DNA of 8,592 nucleotides from assembly GCA_964469735.1 (NCBI GenBank), contig CAYXYS010000024.1, forward strand, positions 1-8,592, read 5' to 3'. This DNA comes from JACOYH01 sp964469735. GTDB lineage: Bacteria; Patescibacteriota; Minisyncoccia; Minisyncoccales; MHMH01. Position numbers and translations under genes: made by a program. The notes under the pieces were generated by a model. That model was not told the DNA's origin, searched no databases, and saw nothing but the letters and a program-made list of their open reading frames with translations. This document shows positions 1 to 5,751 of the stretch, one piece after another (positions within the stretch are counted from its first letter, which is position 1; every line of letters begins with the position of its first letter).

Positions 1-1864
1 CTAAAATATTTCCCGCTCCCCTGATTTCCAAATCCCTTAAAGCAATTTTATATCCGGACCCGAGCTCCTCCGCTTCTCTCAGGGCTTTCAATCTTTCTTT
101 GGCCAAGTCCGTCAGTTTTTTCCCATGGAGGAAATAGGCTTTTGCTTGGGTTTTGGAGCGGCCGACCCTTCCCCTGATTTGATAGGCTTGGCTGAGCCCC
201 AGCCGGCCGGCATCGGCCACTATCAAGGTATTAACGTTGGGCAAGTCCAGCCCGTTTTCAATTATCGTGGTGGCCACCAGTATATCTATTTCTTCGGTCC
301 GGAACCGATCCATGGTTTTTAGCATTTGGCGCTCAGACATCCTCCCGTGGATTATTCCTATTTTGGCCTCCGGCACTAATTCTTTAAGCAATTTCCCGGC
401 TCCCTCAATGGTTTCCACGCGGTTGCATAGATAGTAAATTTGGCCTTTTCTTTGAAGTTCTTCTAAAATAGCTTTTTTAATTATCTTTTTTGACCAGGGC
501 TTAATAAAAGTCTTCACGGGCAGTCTTTCTAGGGGAGGAGTTTTAATTACAGTTATATTTTTCAGAGAAGAGAGGGCTAGGTAGAGGGTTCTGGGAATGG
601 GGGTGGCAGAAAGTGAAAGAATATCCAGTCCCGGCCTTATCTTTTTCAGTTTTTCCTTTTGTTCCACCCCAAATTTCTGCTCGTCGTCGATTACCAAGAT
701 TCCCAAGTTTTTAAATCCTATATCGGAAGAGAGCAGCCGGTGGGTGCCGATTACAATATCGATTTCCCCCGACTTTAATTTAGCTACGATTTTTTCCTGT
801 TCTGCCCTGGATTGGAGCCTGCTCATCAAAGCTGTTTTTACCGGCAATCCGGCCAATCGGGATTGGAAGTTTTGAAAGTGCTGGGAGGCAAGGATGGTGG
901 TGGGGCATATCATGGCCGCCTGGCGGCCGCCGTTGACTGCTTTCATTAGGGTCCTTAGGGCAATTTCCGTTTTCCCAAAGCCTACGTCTCCGCAGATTAT
1001 TCTGTCCATAGGCAGATCCGATTCCTCCAGATCCCCGTCGATGTCGGTTATCGCCTGGATTTGGTCGGGAGTTTCGATATAAGGAAAAGTTTCCCTTATT
1101 CTCCCGTCCAGCTCTTCATCTCTGGAGTAGGCGGGGCGGGTGGCAATTTGCCTTTTGGCGTAAATAGAGAGAAGTTCAGCAGCCAGCTTTTCCGTTTCTT
1201 CTTTGATTTTTCTTTTGGTATTTCCCCAAATTGAAGATCCCAGCCTTGAGACCAAGGGTTTTGTGAAACCAACGTATCTGGATAGCTTCCTTTCCAATTC
1301 CTTGGGAACGTAAAGCCGGTCGCCGGCCGCGTACCGGAGAACATGGTATCTCTTTTCATCCAGAGTTGTTTCTTCCTGATATATACCGATGCCGTGGTCG
1401 AGGTGGACGAGGTAATCTCCGGGCTTCAATGCGCCCAGCTTCGAATATATCTTTTGGTTTTTCAGCTTTTTTTTCAATCTCTTTCTAGCCTCCTTTTCTT
1501 CCACTTCTATGGGCAGCCATTCCAGGCTTTCGAGGGTATTTCCGTAAAATCCTATCCTAACCGGCCGATTTAAATTTAAAGGAAACACGTCAATGGTTCC
1601 GCCCCGTCTGGAAATTTCTCCGGGAGCTGCGACTTGTTGGACTACCTCGTATCCCATTTCGTCCAGCCTTCTCAGTAACTGGGAAAAATTCAACTGCTGG
1701 TTTTTTTCAAGAAGAAGCAGGTTGTCTTCGAAAAATGACTGGGTTTTTCTCGCCTCGATTATTTTTTTGAAGTTTTCTTCAAACCAAAAATTCCCCTTTT
1801 CCAAAAAGTAGGGGGTGATACTGGCTATTAAAACTGTATCCGTTTCCTTCCTTGACAATTCCAT
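1..1864 (-). CDS. mfd: Transcription-repair coupling factor Mfd, compact form, C-terminus cut by window edge
   Basis: ATP-dependent DNA translocase that removes RNA polymerase stalled at lesions and recruits UvrA for nucleotide excision repair. I translated 621 codons by hand. Visible in order: a UvrB-like/UvrA-binding segment at about residues 71-118 (GYEVVQQVAAPGEISRRGG, then PVRIGFYGNTLESL); the CarD-like RNA polymerase-interacting domain at about 145-200 (KPGDYLVHLDHGIGIY); Walker A GDVGFGKTE near 292-300; a DEEx-box variant DDEQKFG near 393-399; SATPIPRT near 419-426; the translocase motif with QIRGRVGRSK near 562-571; and RGAGNIL at the edge. The C-terminal D7 region lies outside the window. 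A stop codon (TGA) lies in frame directly before the ATG at 1864, so the start is well placed. Only about 30 residues separate the UvrA-binding segment from the polymerase-interacting domain, so the N-terminal half is roughly 330 residues shorter than in E. coli Mfd (numbering from memory). No Shine-Dalgarno; the promoter suggests a leaderless mRNA. Confidence 0.96.
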   Translation of the reverse strand, partial: MELSRKETDTVLIASITPYFLEKGNFWFEENFKKIIEARKTQSFFEDNLLLLEKNQQLNFSQLLRRLDEMGYEVVQQVAAPGEISRRGGTIDVFPLNLNRPVRIGFYGNTLESLEWLPIEVEEKEARKRLKKKLKNQKIYSKLGALKPGDYLVHLDHGIGIYQEETTLDEKRYHVLRYAAGDRLYVPKELERKLSRYVGFTKPLVSRLGSSIWGNTKRKIKEETEKLAAELLSIYAKRQIATRPAYSRDEELDGRIRETFPYIETPDQIQAITDIDGDLEESDLPMDRIICGDVGFGKTEIALRTLMKAVNGGRQAAMICPTTILASQHFQNFQSRLAGLPVKTALMSRLQSRAEQEKIVAKLKSGEIDIVIGTHRLLSSDIGFKNLGILVIDDEQKFGVEQKEKLKKIRPGLDILSLSATPIPRTLYLALSSLKNITVIKTPPLERLPVKTFIKPWSKKIIKKAILEELQRKGQIYYLCNRVETIEGAGKLLKELVPEAKIGIIHGRMSERQMLKTMDRFRTEEIDILVATTIIENGLDLPNVNTLIVADAGRLGLSQAYQIRGRVGRSKTQAKAYFLHGKKLTDLAKERLKALREAEELGSGYKIALRDLEIRGAGNIL

Positions 1865-1880
1865 TCAGAGGAAGTATAAA
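1852..1880 (+). promoter_or_regulatory. Sigma70-type promoter for the 67-aa gene
   Basis: TTGACA at 1852-1857, a 17-base spacer, then TATAAA (running on as TATAAAAT) at 1875-1880. This is close to the housekeeping consensus and predicts a start near 1887, giving a leader of about 37 nt before the ATG at 1924. The -35 box lies inside mfd codons 3-5 on the other strand. Sequence-only prediction. Confidence 0.8.
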
Positions 1881-1902
1881 ATGGTATTAGGTTCTTTGTC
1901 AA
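1873..1902 (-). promoter_or_regulatory. Sigma70-type promoter for mfd, sharing its TATA core with the opposing promoter
   Basis: Read on the minus strand: TTGACA (plus 1897-1902), an 18-base spacer, then TATACT (plus 1873-1878). The predicted start, 7-8 bases beyond the -10 box, falls at about 1865-1866, one or two bases before the mfd ATG. The -10 box overlaps the plus-strand -10 box at 1875-1880, so the two promoters should compete for the same melted region. Confidence 0.7.
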
Positions 1903-1911
1903 ATTAAAGAT

Positions 1912-1918
1912 AAGGAGG
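1912..1918 (+). promoter_or_regulatory. Strong Shine-Dalgarno sequence
   Basis: AAGGAGG followed by a 5-base gap to the ATG at 1924. It matches the canonical anti-Shine-Dalgarno and fixes this start codon. It is notable because none of the other complete genes in the window has a comparable site. Confidence 0.85.
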
Positions 1919-1923
1919 ATGTA

Positions 1924-2127
1924 ATGGGTAGATTGAAGCTTTTTTCCGTCGGAGACAATATACTGTTTAAAGACGAAGAATCCAGGGAAGATGTAAAAGG
2001 CCAGATAATAGACTACGATTTTTACAAAAGACCCGACATCAGATTTTTTACGGTGATTACCGAGCAGGGCAAGGAGAGGGAAATCAGAGAAAGCCAGATT
2101 ATTAAAAAAATAAAGGCCGGTACTTAA
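1924..2127 (+). CDS. Unrecognised 67-residue protein, possible small beta-barrel fold
   Basis: I do not recognise a named family. The protein is small, charged and soluble, with no signal peptide or membrane segment. The pattern FSVGDNILFK, then VKGQIIDYDFY, then RFFTVITEQGKEREIRESQI alternates hydrophobic strands with turns. It resembles SH3/Tudor/KOW-like barrels in which a VGD turn opens strand one; that is an inference, not a match. The gene is well supported: a near-consensus promoter at 1852-1880, a perfect AAGGAGG at the right distance, and a terminator after it at 2165-2195. It is transcribed alone, divergently from mfd and convergently with pth. Mfd itself carries a CarD/Tudor-type RNA polymerase-binding domain, so an RNA polymerase or ribosome-associated role is conceivable but unsupported. 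The expression signals suggest an abundant protein. Confidence 0.85.
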   Translation: MGRLKLFSVGDNILFKDEESREDVKGQIIDYDFYKRPDIRFFTVITEQGKEREIRESQIIKKIKAGT

Positions 2128-2164
2128 GCGATCGAGGTTTCGCCTCAATCAGCTTAACAAAAAT

Positions 2165-2195
2165 CGGGATTTAATCAGTTTAATCCCGGTTTTTT
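2165..2195. terminator. Bidirectional intrinsic terminator between the 67-aa gene and pth
   Basis: Arms CGGGATT (2165-2171) and AATCCCG (2182-2188) are followed on the plus strand by G and six T (2190-2195). On the minus strand the hairpin is followed by ATTTTTG, a five-T run. It can therefore end both converging transcripts. The pth stop codon (plus 2180-2182) lies inside the hairpin. A small GAGG/CCTC hairpin at 2134-2146 without a T tract precedes it. Confidence 0.8.
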
Positions 2196-2647
2196 ATTTC
2201 CTCGGCTATTCTCTTAAACACTTCCTTTAATTCTTTTATTTCTTCCTTGTCGAATTTTTTCAATACGAAATTTTCGACGTTTTCCGGTTTGCCGGCTGCG
2301 GGACAAATTCCTATGCGGACTCTCTTGAAATCCTTGGTTTTCAGCTGGTCGATGATGGATTGCACGCCTTTGTGGCCGGCCGATCCCTGGCCTTCGGATA
2401 TTTTGTATTGGCCCAATGGCAGATCGATATCGTCGTGGATTATCCAGAGGTCTTGAGGCTTGGTTCCGTAATAGTCCGCCAGTTCCTTGACGGCTTTGCC
2501 GGAGTCGTTCATGAACGTTTTGGGTTTGGCCAGAACGCTTCCTTCAGGCTTGTCTTCCTTTAATTCTTCTATGGCCATAAATCCGGCGTTGTGCCGGGTT
2601 TTCTCGTATTTTTCGCCCGGGTTTCCCAGGCCGATGATTAATTTCAT
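2180..2647 (-). CDS. pth: Peptidyl-tRNA hydrolase, short form
   Basis: Cytosolic esterase that releases tRNA from peptidyl-tRNA dropped by stalled ribosomes. The 155 residues show the Pth signature: KLIIGLGNPGEKYEKTRHNAG at the N-terminus with N9 and catalytic H19, KPKTFMNDSGKAV with N47, and IIHDDIDLPLG with the acidic D72/D73 partner near the active site. They are followed by SAGHKGVQSII and RVRIGICPA. Bacterial Pth is usually about 180-200 residues. The shortfall lies mainly between the RHNAG motif and KPKTFMN, where a strand and loop are reduced to about 20 residues. The position that is Asn in E. coli GGHNG is Lys here (GHKG). The start at 2647 has no Shine-Dalgarno and sits a few bases after a predicted promoter. 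It converges with the 67-aa gene across a shared terminator. Confidence 0.95.
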   Translation of the reverse strand: MKLIIGLGNPGEKYEKTRHNAGFMAIEELKEDKPEGSVLAKPKTFMNDSGKAVKELADYYGTKPQDLWIIHDDIDLPLGQYKISEGQGSAGHKGVQSIIDQLKTKDFKRVRIGICPAAGKPENVENFVLKKFDKEEIKELKEVFKRIAEEIKNRD

Positions 2648-2652
2648 AGTAC

Positions 2653-2681
2653 TTGTATTTTAGCATAAACTTGAGTATAAT
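2653..2681 (+). promoter_or_regulatory. Candidate promoter upstream of the lepB element copy
   Basis: TTGTAT (2653-2658), a 17-base spacer and a perfect TATAAT (2676-2681). It predicts a start near 2688, so the transcript would carry the whole 129-bp element as leader for lepB and the genes behind it. The -35 match is only 3 of 6. Its -35 box overlaps the divergent pth -10 box. Confidence 0.5.
2657..2665 (-). promoter_or_regulatory. Candidate extended -10 promoter for pth
   Basis: On the minus strand TGCTAAAAT forms an extended -10 (TGN plus TAAAAT). No good -35 box lies upstream. A start 7 bases on would leave about 3 nt before the ATG at 2647, again an essentially leaderless mRNA. Confidence 0.45.
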
Positions 2682-2696
2682 TAGAAAAGTATATGG

Positions 2697-2825
2697 CCCC
2701 GTTAGAAGTCTAAGACAAAAAAATTAGGAGTTAATTTTTTCTGCCAGGCGCTATCGGGGTAAAAGCAATAACAAAAGTCAGTCAGAAATCAGTCGATAAC
2801 TGTATAATGACGACTTCTAACGGGG
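2697..2825 (+). repeat. 129-bp element copy 1, 14-bp terminal inverted repeats, overlaps the lepB start
   Basis: Bounded by CCCCGTTAGAAGTC (2697-2710) and its exact inverse GACTTCTAACGGGG (2812-2825). It aligns with 6980-7108 over its full 129 bases, with 9 substitutions and 4 gapped bases by hand. Inside are an AT-rich inverted repeat (2718-2726 with 2732-2740), a CTATCGGGG segment (2751-2759) that could pair with the left end with one mismatch, a conserved GTCAGAAATCAGTC (2781-2794), and TATAAT (2803-2808) overlapping the lepB ATG (2807). There is no clear target-site duplication. A MITE-like insertion or a duplicated structured leader would both fit; there is no transposase gene in the window. 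Confidence 0.85.
2781..2808 (+). promoter_or_regulatory. Possible promoter carried by element copy 1
   Basis: GTCAGA (2781-2786), a 16-base spacer and TATAAT (2803-2808), conserved in both copies. The -35 is poor (3 of 6). If used, transcription would begin near 2815, after the ATG at 2807. Translation would then start at the in-frame GTG at 2825-2827. Confidence 0.4.
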
Positions 2826-3370
2826 TGAGAAATTTTCTTTTCTTTATTTGGGAAGTCTCCAAAATTGTTATAATTGCCTTGCTAATAGTCGTCCCTATCC
2901 GCTATTTTGTCTTTCAGCCCTTTTTCGTGAGAGGGCAAAGTATGGAGCCGACTTTTTACGACGGCGATTATTTGATAGTAGACGAAATAACTTATCAGTT
3001 TAAAGAACCCCAAAGGGGAGAAGCGATAGTTTTTAGCTATCCCAACGACCCTTCGCAAAAGTACATTAAGAGGATAGTGGGCTTGCCCACGGAAACCGTT
3101 GTGATAGAAGACGGGCAGATTACTATATATACGGACGGCATCCCTCAAGTTTTAGACGAATCGGATTATTTGCCAAAATCGTACAGAACCAGCGGCGATT
3201 TGGAAATCCGCTTGGATGACAATGAATATTTTGTTCTCGGCGACAACAGAGCCGTGTCTTCAGACTCTCGCAGATGGGGCCCATTGCCCGAGGGGAATAT
3301 AATCGGCAGGGTTTTCTTAAGGGCCTGGCCAATTGCCGCTATGGCGAAAATAGAAGCCCCCCAATACTAA
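2807..3370 (+). CDS. lepB: Signal peptidase I
   Basis: Membrane-bound serine protease that cleaves signal peptides from exported proteins on the outer face of the cytoplasmic membrane. One N-terminal membrane segment lies at about residues 12-32. Box B GQSMEPTF follows with nucleophile S45, then box D KYIKRIVGLPTE with the general base K88, and box E VLGDNRAVSSDSRRWG at about 144-158. The length of 187 residues is typical of the short Gram-positive-type enzymes with a single anchor. The first seven codons (MTTSNGV) lie largely within the 129-bp element and match the start of FtsZ. An alternative GTG start at residue 7 would leave the membrane segment intact. No Shine-Dalgarno. hisS begins two bases after the stop, so the two are almost surely co-transcribed. 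Confidence 0.96.
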   Translation: MTTSNGVRNFLFFIWEVSKIVIIALLIVVPIRYFVFQPFFVRGQSMEPTFYDGDYLIVDEITYQFKEPQRGEAIVFSYPNDPSQKYIKRIVGLPTETVVIEDGQITIYTDGIPQVLDESDYLPKSYRTSGDLEIRLDDNEYFVLGDNRAVSSDSRRWGPLPEGNIIGRVFLRAWPIAAMAKIEAPQY

Positions 3371-3372
3371 TT

Positions 3373-4659
3373 ATGGCTAAACCTCCCAAATTCCAAGCGC
3401 CAACCGGAATGCACGACATACTTCCAGAAGACCAGCCTTATCTCCAGAAGTTTTACAATACTGCCTCTTTGGTGGCCGGATTTTACGGATTCGAGAAGAT
3501 AGAAACTCCTATCGTCGAGGAGGCAGAACTCTTTTCTAAGGGAGTAGGGATGTCTACGGATATAGTCGAAAAACAAATGTACGTCTTGAGGACCAGGGGC
3601 GGGGATTATTTGGCTTTGAGGCCGGAGTTCACTGCCGGCGTTACCAGGGCCTATATCGAGCACGGCATGTTCAATTTGCCCCAACCCCTGAAATTCTATT
3701 CCTTTGGCCCTCTTTTCAGATCGGAGAGGCCCCAAGCGGGCAGGTACCGCCAGTTCCACCAGTTTAATTTAGAGGTTTTTGGAGAACAGAATCCGGTGAT
3801 GGACGCTCAGCTCATTCAAATTTTTTACAATATACTCAAAGAGCTCAAATTCAAAAATCTGGTTATAGAAATAAACAGCATTGGCGACAGCCAGTGCCGC
3901 CCTTACTACAAAAAGCTTTTATCCAGCTATTTTAAATCCAGGGAAAGCTCTTTGTGCGCCGATTGCCGGAGAAGGATAAAGCAAAATCCCTTGAGGGTGC
4001 TGGACTGTAAGGAAGAAAAATGCCAACCGGTGAAAGCCCAGGCTCCCCAAATAGTTGACCACCTATGTGAGTCCTGCAAATCCCACTTCAAGGAAGTATT
4101 GGAGTTCTTAGATGAGCTTGACTTGCCCTACCGTTTGAATCCATACTTGGTAAGAGGGCTGGATTACTATACGAAAACCGTTTTTGAAATATTCGAAGAA
4201 ACAGAAGAAGGAGAAAGGATGGGCTCTTTGGTGGGTGGAGGAAGGTACGACGGATTGGTCAAATTGCTTGGAGGAAAAGATACGCCCGCTTGCGGAGCAG
4301 CTGCCGGAGTGGAAAGAATAGTGGAAACTTTGAAAGCGAGAACCAAGAGGGAGCCTTCTCTTCAGCAGCAGGGAAGGGAAATATTCCTGGCTCAGCTTGG
4401 AGGGCTTGCCAAAAGAAAAAGCTTAAAGCTGTTTGAGGAATTAAGAAAAGCTAAAATTCCCGTAGCCGAATCGTTCGGCAGGGATTCTTTAAAAACCCAG
4501 CTTAGAATTGCCGACAAATGCCGAGTCTCTTATACCTTGATAATCGGACAAAAAGAAGCCTTGGAAGACTCCGTTTTGATAAGGGATATGAAAACAGGCA
4601 AACAAGACTCGGTCAAGCTGGATAAGGCGGTAGTAGAGATTAAAAAAAGATTAAAGTAA
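3373..4659 (+). CDS. hisS: Histidyl-tRNA synthetase
   Basis: Class II aminoacyl-tRNA synthetase charging tRNA-His. From the ATG at 3373 it has 428 residues: the HisRS opening APTGMHDILPED, motif 1 around FEKIETPIVEEAELF, motif 2 at about 110-135 (FGPLFRSERPQAGRYRQFHQ), the histidine-binding signature LVRGLDYYTKTVFE (259-272), and motif 3 around GAAAGVERIVE (308-318). An anticodon-binding domain follows from about 335 to the end. The insertion domain has six cysteines (C195, C198, C212, C217, C232, C235) in CxxC, CxxxxC and CxxC spacing, which suggests a metal site. An upstream in-frame ATG at 3274 would add 33 residues that overlap lepB and have no family counterpart, so 3373 is chosen. No Shine-Dalgarno is visible; coupling to lepB translation is likely. 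Confidence 0.97.
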   Translation: MAKPPKFQAPTGMHDILPEDQPYLQKFYNTASLVAGFYGFEKIETPIVEEAELFSKGVGMSTDIVEKQMYVLRTRGGDYLALRPEFTAGVTRAYIEHGMFNLPQPLKFYSFGPLFRSERPQAGRYRQFHQFNLEVFGEQNPVMDAQLIQIFYNILKELKFKNLVIEINSIGDSQCRPYYKKLLSSYFKSRESSLCADCRRRIKQNPLRVLDCKEEKCQPVKAQAPQIVDHLCESCKSHFKEVLEFLDELDLPYRLNPYLVRGLDYYTKTVFEIFEETEEGERMGSLVGGGRYDGLVKLLGGKDTPACGAAAGVERIVETLKARTKREPSLQQQGREIFLAQLGGLAKRKSLKLFEELRKAKIPVAESFGRDSLKTQLRIADKCRVSYTLIIGQKEALEDSVLIRDMKTGKQDSVKLDKAVVEIKKRLK

Positions 4660-4664
4660 GGCGT

Positions 4665-5018
4665 ATGGAAGACTGCATTTTTTGCAAAATAGCCAAAAAA
4701 GAAATACCGGCTGAAATTCTCTTTGAGAGCAATAACGTTATTGCTTTTAAGGATGTTAATCCAATAGCTCCGGTACACGTTTTAGTGATTCCCAAGAAGC
4801 ACATCAAAAGCGTTGCCGAACTGCAGGAAGAAGATGCAAGTCTGATGGGAGAAATTATTCTTTCAGCCAGAAAAATAGCCGAAGACCTGGAGATTTCCCA
4901 GAACGGCTACAAATTGTTAATCAGGGTCGGCAAATACGGAGGGCAGGAGGTGGACCATCTTCATCTTCATTTAATCGGAGGTGCGCCGCTTTCCGAAGAA
5001 ATTAAACCGATTTCTTAA
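4665..5018 (+). CDS. HIT-family (HINT-like) nucleotide hydrolase/transferase
   Basis: Histidine-triad protein expected to hydrolyse nucleoside phosphoramidates or related adenylated compounds as a cytosolic homodimer. The 117 residues match the HINT branch: N-terminal DCIFCKI with C4 and C7 of the usual zinc site, VIAFKDVNPIAPVHVLVIPKKHI in the middle, and the HIT motif HLHLHLIGG with H98, H100 and H102. H102 is the expected nucleophile position. It starts five bases after the hisS stop with only a weak AGG ahead of the ATG. Hint-type proteins act on aminoacyl-adenylates in some systems, and it lies directly after an aminoacyl-tRNA synthetase; a functional link is inference only. Confidence 0.93.
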   Translation: MEDCIFCKIAKKEIPAEILFESNNVIAFKDVNPIAPVHVLVIPKKHIKSVAELQEEDASLMGEIILSARKIAEDLEISQNGYKLLIRVGKYGGQEVDHLHLHLIGGAPLSEEIKPIS

Positions 5019-5029
5019 AAAATATCATT

Positions 5030-5245
5030 ATGACGCTAAAAGTAAAAAAACAAGACAAAGAAAACACTCAATCTTTGGTTCGACGCTTCCAGAGGAGCGT
5101 TCAGCAGGCCGGGATTTTGATTAGGGCCAGGAAGAATCGCTTCCACCAAAGGAATAAAAGCGAAACCGCCAAGAAGAGAGCTGCTCTCAGGAAGGAAGAG
5201 CTGAGAAAAGAGTACGCCAAATTAAAAAAACTGGGAAAAATATAA
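5030..5245 (+). CDS. rpsU: Small ribosomal subunit protein bS21
   Basis: Basic 71-residue protein of the 30S platform, near the anti-Shine-Dalgarno end of 16S rRNA. The family pattern is visible as ENTQSLVRRFQRSVQQAG, then LIRARKNRFHQRNKSETAKKRAA, with a lysine-rich helical tail. It is followed by yqeY with a one-base TAATG overlap, a classical rpsU-yqeY pairing seen in Firmicutes and others, and the coupling should give linked translation. No Shine-Dalgarno precedes its ATG. Identification rests on the basic motif pattern, length and neighbour. Confidence 0.88.
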   Translation: MTLKVKKQDKENTQSLVRRFQRSVQQAGILIRARKNRFHQRNKSETAKKRAALRKEELRKEYAKLKKLGKI

Positions 5246-5745
5246 TGAGCCTAAGAGAGCAAATTAACAAGGATCTAAACGAAGCCTTTAAGGGGAAGGA
5301 AGAGCTTAAGGTTTCCGTTTTAAGAATGCTGACAGCCGCCCTTTTAAACAAAGAGAAGGAAAAGAGGTATAAAGTAAGCAAGGAGAACTCCAACATGCAA
5401 GAAAAAGAATTGGCCGAAAAAAGCGGTCTTTCCGACGAAGAAGTTATTGATGTGATATTTTCCGAGGTCAAAAAAAGGAAAGAATCCGCCCGGGAGTACG
5501 AAAAAGCTGGCCGAACCGATTTGGCGGAAAAAGAAAAAAAGGAAACGGAAATTCTCCAAAAATATTTGCCCGAGCAGCTTTCAGAGGAGGAAGTAAAAAA
5601 GCTGGTTCAGGAAGCGATTGATCAAACCGGAGCAAAAGACCAAAAGGATATTGGGAAAGTCATGGGCCAGCTTATGCCAAAAGTAAAAGGAAAAGCTGAC
5701 GGCGGTTTAGTTTCAAAAATAGTCAAAGAATTATTAACGTCTTAA
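5245..5745 (+). CDS. yqeY: GatB/YqeY domain protein
   Basis: The protein is homologous to the tRNA-binding C-terminal domain of the GatB subunit of tRNA amidotransferase. As a standalone protein its exact role is not established. The 166 residues open with the family start SLREQINKDLNEAFKGKEELKVSVLRML. They continue with an N-terminal helical bundle (EVIDVIFSEVKKRKESAREYEKAGR, LAEKEKKETEILQKYLPEQLSEEE) and the C-terminal GatB-like segment KDIGKVMGQLMPKVKGKADGGLVSKIVKELL. A charged stretch of about 20 residues (47-66, RYKVSKENSNMQEKELAEKS) resembles an insertion. It overlaps the rpsU stop by one base and ends six bases before ftsA. Confidence 0.95.
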   Translation: MSLREQINKDLNEAFKGKEELKVSVLRMLTAALLNKEKEKRYKVSKENSNMQEKELAEKSGLSDEEVIDVIFSEVKKRKESAREYEKAGRTDLAEKEKKETEILQKYLPEQLSEEEVKKLVQEAIDQTGAKDQKDIGKVMGQLMPKVKGKADGGLVSKIVKELLTS

Positions 5746-5751
5746 AGTTTT

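Noticed and set aside
2134..2146. GAGG/CCTC hairpin after the 67-aa gene as a terminator
   Set aside because: The stem is only four pairs with no T tract; the convincing terminator is at 2165-2195.
1828..2148. Open frame of 106 codons on the minus strand across the mfd/67-aa gene junction
   Set aside because: It lies over the promoters and antisense to the 67-aa gene, has no family resemblance and no initiation signal.
3274..3372. Upstream in-frame ATG extending HisRS by 33 residues
   Set aside because: It overlaps lepB by almost 100 bases, the added residues do not resemble a HisRS N-terminus, and MAKPPKFQAPTGMHD at 3373 is a normal family start.
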